Positions 51,273 through 59,283 of a stretch of DNA of 64,000 bases are shown here, one piece after another. The position numbers and the translations under genes are program-made. Source of the DNA: Corynebacterium minutissimum. GTDB lineage: Bacteria > Actinomycetota > Actinomycetes > Mycobacteriales > Mycobacteriaceae. The notes under the pieces are model-generated. The model saw only the letters and a list, made by a program, of their open reading frames with translations, did no database searches and was not told where the DNA came from. How positions within the stretch are numbered: position 1 is the first letter of the stretch; each line of letters begins with the position of its first letter. Location: positions 2,170,001 through 2,234,000 of the forward strand of contig NZ_CP069533.1 in NCBI RefSeq assembly GCF_016889765.1, given 5' to 3'.

Positions 51273-51932
51273 TTACTCCTCGTCCTTCTTCTCCTCGGAA
51301 GCCTCAGCGCCTTCCTCGGAGTCGGCGCCAGCCTCAGCGCCGCCTTCCTCAGCAGCCTCAGCGGCAGCCTCGACGTCCTCATCAACCTCCGGCTCGGAGA
51401 TGGAGACGATGACGGTGTCTTCCTCGGCCACGAGGGTGGTGCCCTCCGGCAGGGTGATGTCGCCAGCGGTGACCACGGTGCCATCCTCGAGACCCTCGAT
51501 GGACACGGCGATCTCTTCCGGAATGTTGAGTACGTCGGACTCGACGAGGAGGACGTCGGCATCCTGGATGAACATGAGGCCCGGGGCCGGCTCGCCCTCG
51601 ATGGTGAGCGGAACCTCAACCTCAACCTTCTCGCCACGCTTAATGGAGAGCAGGTCGATGTGGTCGATGTCGAAGGTCAGGACGTTCTGGTCGATGTGCT
51701 TGACCATGACCAGGTGCTGCTCGCCCTCGAGCTCCAGCTCGAACACAGCGTTGACACCGTTGGCACGGATCAGAGCGGTCAGCTCGAGGCGGTCGACCGA
51801 GAAGTGCAGAACGTCAACGGCGTGGCCGTAGACAACACCCGGAACGCGGCCGGCTACGCGCAGGCGACGGGCAAAGCCCTTGCCAAATTCAGAGCGGACT
51901 TCACCTTTGAGTACGGGGCGCTCAGAAGCCAT
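51273..51932 (-). CDS. rplY: Ribosomal protein bL25 (Ctc type)
   Basis: bL25 binds 5S rRNA. The 219-residue form has the L25 domain (about 5-95, beginning LKGEVRSEFGKGFARRLRVAG), a TL5/Ctc C-terminal beta domain (to about 180), and an acidic Ala/Glu-rich tail of about 40 residues typical of actinobacterial Ctc. AAGGAG lies 8 nt before the ATG. The gene lies downstream of prs but a terminator hairpin separates the two, so it likely has its own promoter. Confidence 0.95.
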   Translation of the reverse strand: MASERPVLKGEVRSEFGKGFARRLRVAGRVPGVVYGHAVDVLHFSVDRLELTALIRANGVNAVFELELEGEQHLVMVKHIDQNVLTFDIDHIDLLSIKRGEKVEVEVPLTIEGEPAPGLMFIQDADVLLVESDVLNIPEEIAVSIEGLEDGTVVTAGDITLPEGTTLVAEEDTVIVSISEPEVDEDVEAAAEAAEEGGAEAGADSEEGAEASEEKKDEE

Positions 51933-51997
51933 AAGTAAATCTCCTTAAAGTATCGTTGTGCGGCAAGGGCTGATGAAGGACCGTGTAGATACGACAA

Positions 51998-52038
51998 AAG
52001 CCTGCCGATGGACGTCTTGGACGAGTCATCGCAGGCTT
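51998..52038 (-). terminator. Hairpin terminator after prs
   Basis: AAGCCTGCCGATG (51998-52010) pairs with CATCGCAGGCTT (52027-52038) with one bulge. On the minus strand the stem runs into TTTTGTCG. It lies 100 nt past the prs stop. Confidence 0.75.
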
Positions 52039-52141
52039 AATTCTAGATTCACTGCTTAACTTGTGCTATCGCGTCGATAACGGATTTCTCCCTCGCCGAG
52101 ACGCACAAGATTTTAACAGCAGCGCTGTCGTCGAACCAAAT

Positions 52142-53116
52142 TTAGTGGGTTTCGAAGAGCGTGGTCACAGAACCGTTCTCGAAGATCTCGTGAATGGTGC
52201 GCGCCAGCAGTGGGGCAATGGACAGCACCGTGAGGTTGTCCCAGCCCTCGGTGGACTGCGGCAGGGTGTCGGTGGTGATGACTTCTTCAGCGCCGCACTG
52301 CGAGAGCCGCTCGCGGGCCGGATCGGAGAAGACACCGTGGGTGCAGGCGATGATGACGGACTTAGCGCCAGCTTCCTTAAGCACACGAACCGCGCCGGCG
52401 ATGGTGCCGCCGGTGTCAATCATGTCGTCGAGAAGCACGCAGTCCTTGCCCTCCACGTCACCCACCACGCGGTTGGAGACGGTCTTGTTGGCCTCGGTGG
52501 TGGAACGGGTCTTGTGGACAAAGGACAGCGGGGCATCACCCAGCTCGTGTGCCCACTTCTCTGCCACCTTTACGCGGCCGGCATCGGGGGAAACCACCGC
52601 GAGGTTATCCAGCGAGTAGTTCTTCTTGATGTGGTCCGTCAAGATCGGCATGGCGTGCATGTGATCGACCGGGCCGTCGAAGAAGCCCTGAATCTGGTCA
52701 GTGTGCAGGTCCACGGACACAATGCGGTCAGCACCAGCAGCAGCCAGCAGGTCAGCAACGAGGCGAGCGGAAATGGGCTCGCGGCCAAGGTGCTTCTTGT
52801 CCTGGCGGGCATAAGGGTAGAACGGCAGGATGGCGGTAATACGCTTGGCGGAGCCGCGCTTGAGCGCATCAATCATGATGAGCTGCTCCACGAGCCACTT
52901 GTTGAGCGGCTGGGAGTGGGACTGCATCACGAAACAGTCGGCACCACGTACCGACTCCTCGAAGCGGATGAAGATTTCGCCGTTGGCGAAGTCGCGGGCG
53001 GTGGTCGGAACCAGTTCAGTCTTGAGCTCCTTGGCCACAGCTTCTGCCAACGCCGGGTGCGCACGCCCGGTGAAGAGCTTCATGTTCTTGCTGCTGCCGG
53101 TAACCTTGCCAGTCAT
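52142..53116 (-). CDS. prs: Ribose-phosphate pyrophosphokinase
   Basis: Prs makes PRPP for nucleotide, His and Trp synthesis and, in this group, for the decaprenyl-phosphoarabinose pathway. The 324-residue enzyme has the FANGEIFIRFEESVRGAD strand near 43-60, PFYPYARQDKKHLGREPISARL near 99-120, the divalent-metal motif DLHTDQIQGFF near 136-146, and the PRPP loop VLLDDMIDTGGTIAGA near 227-242. It begins 24 nt after the glmU stop, so glmU and prs form one operon. Confidence 0.97.
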   Translation of the reverse strand: MTGKVTGSSKNMKLFTGRAHPALAEAVAKELKTELVPTTARDFANGEIFIRFEESVRGADCFVMQSHSQPLNKWLVEQLIMIDALKRGSAKRITAILPFYPYARQDKKHLGREPISARLVADLLAAAGADRIVSVDLHTDQIQGFFDGPVDHMHAMPILTDHIKKNYSLDNLAVVSPDAGRVKVAEKWAHELGDAPLSFVHKTRSTTEANKTVSNRVVGDVEGKDCVLLDDMIDTGGTIAGAVRVLKEAGAKSVIIACTHGVFSDPARERLSQCGAEEVITTDTLPQSTEGWDNLTVLSIAPLLARTIHEIFENGSVTTLFETH

Positions 53117-53140
53117 CAGAAAATATCCCTTTACGTGTTG

Positions 53141-54604
53141 TTAGTTAGTGGTCTGGTCATCAGCCGGAGCGTCCTGAGCCTGTGCCGCGGCCTCAGCCGC
53201 TGGCGTGCCCGGGCGCTTCTTCTGGACCCAGCCCTCGATGTTGCGCTGCTTGCCGCCGGAGACGGCTAGTGCTCCTGGGGGAACGTCGTCCTTAATCACT
53301 GTACCCGCCCCAGAGTAGGCACCGTCACCCACGGTGACAGGAGCGATGAACATGGTGTCGGAGCCCGTGCGTACGTGGCTGCCAATGGTGGTGTGGTGCT
53401 TATTGACTCCGTCGTAGTTCACGAAGACAGACGACGCACCGATGTTGGAGTAGTCACCGACGGTGGCATCACCGATGTAGGTCAGGTGCGGGACCTTGGT
53501 GCCGCGGCCGATCTGCGCCTTCTTGGCCTCCACGAAGCCACCCAGCTTGCCCTCTTGGCCCACGATGACACCGGGGCGGATGTAGGTGAAGGGACCAACC
53601 GTGGCGTCCGTGCCGATGACGGAGTCAAAGCCGTGCGTGCGCACAACGCTTGCGCCGGCACCAACCTGCATGTTCGTCAAGGTGGTATCGGGGCCCACTT
53701 CGGCGCCATCGGCGATGGTCGTCGCACCCCACAGCTGGGTGTTGGGGTGGATGGTGACATCCTGGCCAATGGTGACGTTTACCCCAATCCAGGTGGTCTC
53801 CGGGTCAACGATGGTGGCGCCGCCACGCATAGCCTTTTCCACCATGCGGCGGTTGAGCAGGCGGCCGGCTGCAGCCAGCTGTACGCGGTCGTTGACACCA
53901 GAAAGCTCATCGGGATCACTAGCCACGTGAGCACCAACGCGGTGGCCAGCCTCGCGGGCAATCTCCAGCACGTCGGTGATGTAAAGCTCGCCCTGGGCGT
54001 TATCGGAATTGAGCTTCGTCAACGCGTCACGAAGCACGGCGCCATCAAACGCGAACACTCCAGAGTTCACCTCGCGCACCGCGCGCTGCTCCTCGGAGGC
54101 ATCCTTCTGTTCCACGATGGCGGTCACGGAGTCATCCTCAGCGCGCAGGACTCGGCCGTAGCCAGTCGGATCCTCCAAAGTCATGGACAGCACAGTCACG
54201 GCATTGCCCTGGCTGGTGTGAGTCTCATGCAACTCGCGGAGAGTGTCCGGGCGCAGGAGCGGAACGTCACCGTTGGTGACGATAACGGTGCCGGTGAAAT
54301 CGGGCAGTGCGCTCAGACCACACTGCACAGCATGGCCGGTACCGTTCTGTTCCTCCTGGACGGCCTGGGATACCTCGCAGTCGAGCTCCTCAGCAATGGA
54401 ATCGACGGCGGGGGAGACCTGGTCACGTTGGTGGCCCACGACGACCACGAGGTGTTCCGGGTTCACCCCGGCGGCGGCATGGAGAGCATGGCCGAGCAGT
54501 GACCGCCCGCCAATCTCATGCAAAGTCTTCTGGGTTGAGGATTTCATGCGGGTACCCGCGCCGGCAGCAAGGACGATGGCGGCGCAGTCGGTTGTTTCAG
54601 CCAC
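53141..54604 (-). CDS. glmU: Bifunctional GlcNAc-1-P uridylyltransferase / glucosamine-1-P acetyltransferase
   Basis: GlmU makes UDP-GlcNAc for peptidoglycan. The 487 residues hold an N-terminal uridylyltransferase (LAAGAGTRMKSSTQKTLHEIG, 12-32; NGDVPLL near 110-116) and a C-terminal left-handed beta-helix acetyltransferase with hexapeptide repeats and GGFVEAKKAQIGRGTKVPHLTYIGD near 353-377 with the catalytic His. A disordered Ala/Pro/Asp-rich tail follows QKKRPG. The GTG start has GGAG about 12 nt upstream. prs follows in the same operon. Confidence 0.97.
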   Translation of the reverse strand: MAETTDCAAIVLAAGAGTRMKSSTQKTLHEIGGRSLLGHALHAAAGVNPEHLVVVVGHQRDQVSPAVDSIAEELDCEVSQAVQEEQNGTGHAVQCGLSALPDFTGTVIVTNGDVPLLRPDTLRELHETHTSQGNAVTVLSMTLEDPTGYGRVLRAEDDSVTAIVEQKDASEEQRAVREVNSGVFAFDGAVLRDALTKLNSDNAQGELYITDVLEIAREAGHRVGAHVASDPDELSGVNDRVQLAAAGRLLNRRMVEKAMRGGATIVDPETTWIGVNVTIGQDVTIHPNTQLWGATTIADGAEVGPDTTLTNMQVGAGASVVRTHGFDSVIGTDATVGPFTYIRPGVIVGQEGKLGGFVEAKKAQIGRGTKVPHLTYIGDATVGDYSNIGASSVFVNYDGVNKHHTTIGSHVRTGSDTMFIAPVTVGDGAYSGAGTVIKDDVPPGALAVSGGKQRNIEGWVQKKRPGTPAAEAAAQAQDAPADDQTTN

Positions 54605-54669
54605 GAGTGTGTGCGTCTCCTGTGTTTGGGGTGTCAGGACTTACTGCGATTCATCATAACGCGCCCGCG

Positions 54670-55902
54670 CTACTTTCCGTGAGATACCTCCGGAAGAGCG
54701 CGAGCTCGCCATGCACCGAGCACACCCACGATAGCGAGGAAAAGGATAGCCGCGGACGGGCCCGCCAGCGCTATGACTGCTGAGATGCCACCGACGATGA
54801 GGAGAATGACACCCATCATCGTGTTTGCAGCACCGACATAGCGGGTGCGCTTGTCCTCACCGGCCATGTCCACCACATACGTCTTACGGGCCACGCGAAT
54901 ACCGGCGTGCGCCAAGTTTACCAGGAAGAATCCGACGGGCAGAGCCCACGCGCTTATCGACGCCGGCGCCCACGCCGCGCAGGACACAATCGCCAGCAGA
55001 ATCACCGCGGCACATCCCGCGGCCCAGGACATGACCAGGCGGGAAGACTTATCTGAGAGGACACCCGATACGCGCCCACCCACCAGGCTGGCTAAACCGG
55101 AGGCGAGGACGAAGCCACCGAGTCCGCTCAGCGCTTGGGAGCCGACGCTTTGGGAGAGCACGACAATAAAGGACGTCGACAACGCTGAAACCAACAGCAG
55201 TGCACGGACGTTGACGAAGCTGCGGAAGCGCGCGTCCTGGGTGTAAAGCTGCCACGTGTCCTTCCACCAGCTGGTGTTCATCCCCTGCTGGTCCGTGTTT
55301 TCTGGCACGGGTTCAGCGATGGTGCGAAAGACCGCTGCGGCCATAAACCACGTGGCAGCGCCAATAGCCAAGAGAACCGCGAGCCCCCAGCGCGGCAGCT
55401 CACCCAGGAAGGCCAGGATTCCACCTGTCACGAGCGTGACCGCACCACCCAGCTGCGTTGCGCGGCCGGTGACCAGTCCGCGGCTGCCCTTCGAAATGGT
55501 GCGTGCCTGGACGTCTTTGCCGGTGAGGGAACACAGCGCGCGCAGAAGCGCGAGCACTGCTAGGGCGAGGCAGACGACGAGGCCGAGGAGGGGGCCGTCG
55601 AGAAGCACCGCGGCCGCCGCAATGATCGCCGCACACACGCCCTGACCCACCGAGCCCAGCAGCCACAGGCGCTTGCGCGCTGGATGCGAGGTGACCCACG
55701 GAGTTAGCGCTGCCTGCGGAAGCATCGAACCGGACTCCCGCAACGGCACGAGAAGGCCGGTGAAAAATCCCGGTACACCAGCAGCGCTAAAGAGCCACGG
55801 CAGGACGGTCTTTCCAGACAAGAGCTGATCGCCGACTCCCTGCAAACCGCTGGACCACACAAACTTCCGGGCATTCGAGGATTCTTTCGCGGGGAGAGAC
55901 AT
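54670..55902 (-). CDS. MFS transporter
   Basis: The 410-residue protein has 12 hydrophobic segments of the major facilitator type. SSGLQGVGDQLLSGKTVLPWLFSAAGVPGFFTGLLVPLRESGS near residues 16-58 covers the first helices, and NLAHAGIRVARKTYVVDMAGEDKRTRYVG near 330-358 the loop before the last pair. The substrate is unknown. ATG 55902 is chosen because a -10 element lies 7 nt upstream; a longer frame runs into the divergent oxidase gene. Confidence 0.8.
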   Translation of the reverse strand: MSLPAKESSNARKFVWSSGLQGVGDQLLSGKTVLPWLFSAAGVPGFFTGLLVPLRESGSMLPQAALTPWVTSHPARKRLWLLGSVGQGVCAAIIAAAAVLLDGPLLGLVVCLALAVLALLRALCSLTGKDVQARTISKGSRGLVTGRATQLGGAVTLVTGGILAFLGELPRWGLAVLLAIGAATWFMAAAVFRTIAEPVPENTDQQGMNTSWWKDTWQLYTQDARFRSFVNVRALLLVSALSTSFIVVLSQSVGSQALSGLGGFVLASGLASLVGGRVSGVLSDKSSRLVMSWAAGCAAVILLAIVSCAAWAPASISAWALPVGFFLVNLAHAGIRVARKTYVVDMAGEDKRTRYVGAANTMMGVILLIVGGISAVIALAGPSAAILFLAIVGVLGAWRARALPEVSHGK

Positions 55903-55915
55903 GACTGTGATCTTA
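55903..55915 (-). promoter_or_regulatory. leaderless promoter of the MFS gene
   Basis: TAAGAT (complement of 55910-55915) ends 7 nt before ATG 55902. Confidence 0.57.
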
Positions 55916-55940
55916 AGCCCGGCCAGGCCAATACGAAGGT

Positions 55941-55959
55941 TAAGGTGTGCCTGACCACC
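55941..55959 (+). promoter_or_regulatory. possible DtxR-like site before the multicopper oxidase gene
   Basis: TAAGGTGTGCCTGACCACC agrees at 12 of 19 positions with the DtxR consensus, including AGGT, GCCT and ACC. It lies just upstream of the -10 element. The fit is weak. Confidence 0.25.
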
Positions 55960-55972
55960 TATCCTGGGATGC
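55960..55972 (+). promoter_or_regulatory. leaderless promoter of the multicopper oxidase gene
   Basis: TATCCT at 55960-55965 ends 7 nt before ATG 55973. Confidence 0.58.
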
Positions 55973-57589
55973 ATGCCTGTCTCTGTGTCTCGTCGCGTCT
56001 TTGTCCAGGGAACTGTCCTTACCATCGCTGGTGCCTCCGTCGCCGGGCTTAGTGCCTGCTCCACGTCGTCTGACCAACCCGCGCCGCTCGGCTACGACGG
56101 CGAACCCCGCGCACTTCCCATCCCGCCCGTAGAAGAGGGCACGATGGAAGGCGACACCCGAGTCATCAAGCTCACGGCCCAAGACGGCCACTCGGAGGTA
56201 CTTCCCGGAAAGGACCGCACGCGCACGTGGGGCTTCAACGGGCCCTTCTTGGGGCCGACGTTGCGTGCCCACCGTGGGGATAAAATCCGTGCCGAAATCA
56301 CCAATGACCTCATTGAGATGACCACCGTGCACTGGCACGGCATGCAGCTTCCGGCGTACTCCGATGGCGGCCCACACTCGCCGATTCAGGTCGGTGAAAC
56401 GTGGAAGCCGGAATGGGACATCATCCAACCTGCTGCCACGGTGTGGTACCACCCGCACCCGCACCTGGCGACGGCCACGCATGCCTACCGCGGTTTGGCA
56501 GGAATGTTCATCATCGACGATGACGTCTCTGACGGCCTCGACTTGCCGCACGAGTATGGCGTGGACGATATCCCCGTGGTCATCATGGATGCCAAGTTCA
56601 CCGAGGATGACCAGCTCGATGAGAAAAGCGACAACACCCTGGGGCTCCTCGGTACGACGCCCCTAGTCAACGGAATTACTAACGCCCGCTTTGAGGCCAC
56701 GACGCGCCGGGTTCGACTGCGCCTGCTCAACGGTGCCTCCATGCGCTTTTACACGCTGGAGGTAGGGGAGAAGCCCTTCCACGTGATTGCGACGGACGCC
56801 GGGCTTCTCGACGCCCCCGTGGAAGTCGACTCCCTCCTCCTCGGCCCTGGCGAGCGTGCCGAGGTCATCGTGGACCTGGAGCCCGGCAAGGATATCCAGC
56901 TGCGCTCGGTTCCCCGCAAGGACAACTTTGGTGTGCCTACTGACGATAACGCCGCTGACTTCGGCTTCCGGGATTCCTTTGACTTACTCACCATTGTTGG
57001 TCCCGAAGAGTCTGCTCCGGAACCCGCGGCGCTGCCAGCCACGCTCGATCCCGCTGCGGGGGAGACCCCGTCCACCGCGGGCCTCACGGAGCGTGAGTTC
57101 ATCCTCAACACCTTCATGATCAACGGTGAGCAGATGGACATGGCCCGCGTCGATACCGTCATCGACGAGGATGCTCTGGAGCTGTGGACCGTCACCAACG
57201 AGAACTCCGACTGGCCGCACAACTTCCATATCCACAACGCCCGCTTCAAGGTCGTGGACTGGGACGGCGATGAGAAGATGAACGTCTTCAACTCCGGCTG
57301 GAAGGACATTGTCAACCTCCCGCCGAAGGCCACCGCCCGCCTGCTGGTGGAGTTTGGCCACTTCCCGGACAAGACCATCCCGTACATGTACCACTGCCAC
57401 ATGCTCCTGCATGAGGACCAAGGCATGATGGGGCAGTACGTCATTGTGGACAAAGGCGAGAAACCCGACGTGCGCGTGAAACCGGGCGCACTTGTCTTTG
57501 ACAAGGACGCTGCCGGCCACGCTGGGCACGCCAGCCAGGTCGTGGACTCTTCGCGCAGCCCGTATGCGTCGCCGGAGGCTAGATCGTAA
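55973..57589 (+). CDS. Tat-exported multicopper oxidase
   Basis: The 538-residue oxidase has a Tat-type signal (SRRVFVQG with twin Arg at residues 4-5) that ends in a lipobox-like LSAC near 22-25, so it may be a Tat lipoprotein. Three cupredoxin domains follow. Copper ligands are visible as TVHWHGMQLP near 117-126, WYHPHPHLATATHAYRG near 160-176, NFHIHNARF near 416-424 and YMYHCHMLLHEDQGMMG near 475-491, so all four copper sites are kept. Relatives are CueO-type cuprous oxidases and bilirubin-oxidase-like enzymes. The C-terminus has a short His-containing tail. It is divergent from an MFS gene. Confidence 0.92.
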   Translation: MPVSVSRRVFVQGTVLTIAGASVAGLSACSTSSDQPAPLGYDGEPRALPIPPVEEGTMEGDTRVIKLTAQDGHSEVLPGKDRTRTWGFNGPFLGPTLRAHRGDKIRAEITNDLIEMTTVHWHGMQLPAYSDGGPHSPIQVGETWKPEWDIIQPAATVWYHPHPHLATATHAYRGLAGMFIIDDDVSDGLDLPHEYGVDDIPVVIMDAKFTEDDQLDEKSDNTLGLLGTTPLVNGITNARFEATTRRVRLRLLNGASMRFYTLEVGEKPFHVIATDAGLLDAPVEVDSLLLGPGERAEVIVDLEPGKDIQLRSVPRKDNFGVPTDDNAADFGFRDSFDLLTIVGPEESAPEPAALPATLDPAAGETPSTAGLTEREFILNTFMINGEQMDMARVDTVIDEDALELWTVTNENSDWPHNFHIHNARFKVVDWDGDEKMNVFNSGWKDIVNLPPKATARLLVEFGHFPDKTIPYMYHCHMLLHEDQGMMGQYVIVDKGEKPDVRVKPGALVFDKDAAGHAGHASQVVDSSRSPYASPEARS

Positions 57590-57625
57590 CGCAGTGAAAG
57601 CCATTGGAGAACTCTAGGGCTCAGA

Positions 57626-58357
57626 CTAGGGGGCGTCGAGTGCCCACACTCTCCGAGGATCAGATCTCGTTACACGACGCAAAGGGCTGCCTGACATAGA
57701 CCATCCGGGATAGTCAGGGTTGATTGCGCCTAGCACTGAGAGCATGTCATTGAGTCGACGGTTGACATTTGTCGATAGAAGGTTCTCTTGGTGGGAGACA
57801 CGGTTTCTCAAGTGCGTTATTCTTTCGAACTTTCTCCCAATATCTTCGCGGGAGGTATCCAGAGCGGGTACCTGCGCAAATGCCTTGTGAAGGCATTCAC
57901 TCCACAACACTTTTGCGCTCTCATGGTGCACGGGCAGGGCTTCACCAAGCAGAGTCGACCAGTTTCCGAGCGTGAACTGTGAAACCACATCATCATGCGT
58001 GAAGGATGCATTTCTTCGTGCGTGACCGACTTTCCGTCTTCGAGATTCTTGCTGTGCCCGCTTACGTGCTTGGGCCATAGGACGACGCAATATACGGTAG
58101 AGCAAGCCTGCAGATTTTCCCTCAAAGGACCACTCTCTGTGGCCACAGACTTTGTAGTTCCACTCACGAAGAGTTATGTCAATTGCGTTACGGGTGAGTA
58201 CTTCGAAGTGAGAAAGCTGATAATGGAGAGCACTGGAGAGTTGGGCGTTCCATCGGTAGAGCGAAACCGCCCTTTCGACGTCACCGTCGGCCTCACGTAA
58301 GTATGTGGCAAACCGCGCCGCGCCGAGCATTACTTCAAGATCGTCTTTAGGTTCCAA
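57626..58357 (-). CDS. Abi-family (Abi_2-like) protein with a HEPN-type motif
   Basis: The 243-residue protein resembles AbiD/AbiF-type abortive-infection proteins. YRWNAQLSSALHYQLSHFEVLTRNAID near residues 34-60 is the helical N-terminal region. LGNWSTLLGEALP near 130-142 is the usual middle motif, and HLRNRVSHQENLL near 186-198 carries the RxxxxH-like signature of HEPN ribonucleases. Such proteins are thought to cut RNA and arrest infected cells. Its codon use and base composition look less GC-rich than neighbouring genes. The frame starts with TTG at 58357; ATG at 58330 is an alternative. It stands near the prophage attachment site. Confidence 0.75.
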   Translation of the reverse strand: MEPKDDLEVMLGAARFATYLREADGDVERAVSLYRWNAQLSSALHYQLSHFEVLTRNAIDITLREWNYKVCGHREWSFEGKSAGLLYRILRRPMAQARKRAQQESRRRKVGHARRNASFTHDDVVSQFTLGNWSTLLGEALPVHHESAKVLWSECLHKAFAQVPALDTSREDIGRKFERITHLRNRVSHQENLLSTNVNRRLNDMLSVLGAINPDYPGWSMSGSPLRRVTRSDPRRVWALDAP

Positions 58358-58414
58358 ATTTGTGTGCTACCCTCCCTAGTGAGAGCGTCAACGTAGGTTG
58401 GCGCATTATCCCCC

Positions 58415-58443
58415 ACGACCCCAAGCTTAGCGCTTGGGGTCGT
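58415..58443. terminator. 12-bp hairpin between the Abi gene and the TRIC gene
   Basis: ACGACCCCAAGC (58415-58426) and GCTTGGGGTCGT (58432-58443) pair perfectly around a 5-nt loop. T-rich bases follow on the plus strand. It may mark the end of the transcription unit that preceded insertion of the Abi gene. Confidence 0.55.
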
Positions 58444-58498
58444 TGCTTTCCTCAGATGTGCGACCCCCAATAGAGGCCTCGGAGCCTTATCCGTACGC

Positions 58499-58512
58499 TA
58501 GGGTCAGTAAAT
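58499..58512 (+). promoter_or_regulatory. leaderless promoter of the TRIC-family gene
   Basis: TAGGGT at 58499-58504 ends 8 nt before GTG 58513. Confidence 0.52.
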
Positions 58513-59265
58513 GTGATTCAGGACATCGACCCGCTCATCCAATCCCTGTACCAAGTCTTTGACCTCATCGGAGTGGTACTCAACGGCATCATTGGCGGCA
58601 CGATTGCGCGCCGCAGGGAATTCGACATCATTGGCTTTGTCTTCCTCGCGCTCTTTTCGGCGCTGGCGGGCGGCATGATTCGTGACATGCTCATCGCTAG
58701 TGGCCCAGCAGCAGCGATCTCCGACCCGCTGTATCTCACGCTCGCGTGCGTAGGCGCTCTCATTGCCTTCTTGATAGACCTGAAAGGCAAAGCGTGGGAA
58801 ATTTTCCGTGAGCACGCGGATGCTGTCATTTTGGGAGTGTGGTGCACGACTGGCTGTGTTAAGGCACTGGCGTATGGGATGCCGTTTATCGCCTGCGTTT
58901 TCTTAGGCGTCCTGACCGCAGTAGGAGGTGGCATGGTGCGCGATGTTGCCTCCGGAATGATTCCTTCAGTTTTTGGTGGAAGCCCGCTCTATGCGGTGCC
59001 GGCAGTGCTTACTGGAATCGTGATGGCGTCCTTCGCACACGTCGATAAGTTCGCCCTCGGCATGATAATTTCGCCCTTTGTTGGATGCGGCTTGGCCATC
59101 TTGGCCTACTGGCGTGGGTGGGTCCTTCCGCGAGCTGGCACCGCTCCCTTTAATTCCACCGCCACACAGGTGGCAGCGATGGCGAAGAAGGCTGAGCTCA
59201 AGGGCTTTCGCCGTGGGCGTAGAAAACAGAAAAAGCTTCCCCACCAGGACTCGAACCTAGAATGA
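58513..59265 (+). CDS. TRIC/UPF0126-family membrane protein
   Basis: The 250-residue protein has about seven hydrophobic segments and two copies of the glycine-rich repeat of trimeric intracellular cation channels: ALAGGMIRDMLIASGP near 53-68 and AVGGGMVRDVASGMIPSVFGGSPLYAVP near 136-163. Prokaryotic members conduct K+ in vitro, and their role in the cell is not known. The final residues (LPHQDSNLE) are read from the T-arm and acceptor end of a tRNA on the other strand, so the natural end in the prophage-free chromosome may be the same or different. The GTG start fits promoter spacing. Confidence 0.85.
   Translation: MIQDIDPLIQSLYQVFDLIGVVLNGIIGGTIARRREFDIIGFVFLALFSALAGGMIRDMLIASGPAAAISDPLYLTLACVGALIAFLIDLKGKAWEIFREHADAVILGVWCTTGCVKALAYGMPFIACVFLGVLTAVGGGMVRDVASGMIPSVFGGSPLYAVPAVLTGIVMASFAHVDKFALGMIISPFVGCGLAILAYWRGWVLPRAGTAPFNSTATQVAAMAKKAELKGFRRGRRKQKKLPHQDSNLE
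59237..59265 (-). other. tRNA 3'-end fragment, probable prophage attachment site (attL)
   Basis: On the minus strand CTAGGTTCGAGTCCTGG forms a T-arm (5-bp stem with the TTCGAGT loop), followed by TGGGGAAG as a possible acceptor strand. No D-arm or anticodon arm can be built from the preceding bases, and no matching 5' acceptor strand is found. An integrase gene starts 19 nt further right. The rest of the tRNA should lie past the right end of the prophage. The amino-acid identity is not determined. Confidence 0.6.
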
Positions 59266-59283
59266 ACCGGGCCTTTTACCAGG

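Noticed and set aside
52061..53269. 402-codon open frame antisense to prs
   Set aside because: It is covered by prs and its terminator and lacks any recognisable domain.
53375..54502. 375-codon open frame antisense to glmU
   Set aside because: The opposite strand encodes an unmistakable GlmU with all motifs, and the frame is a GC-bias artefact.
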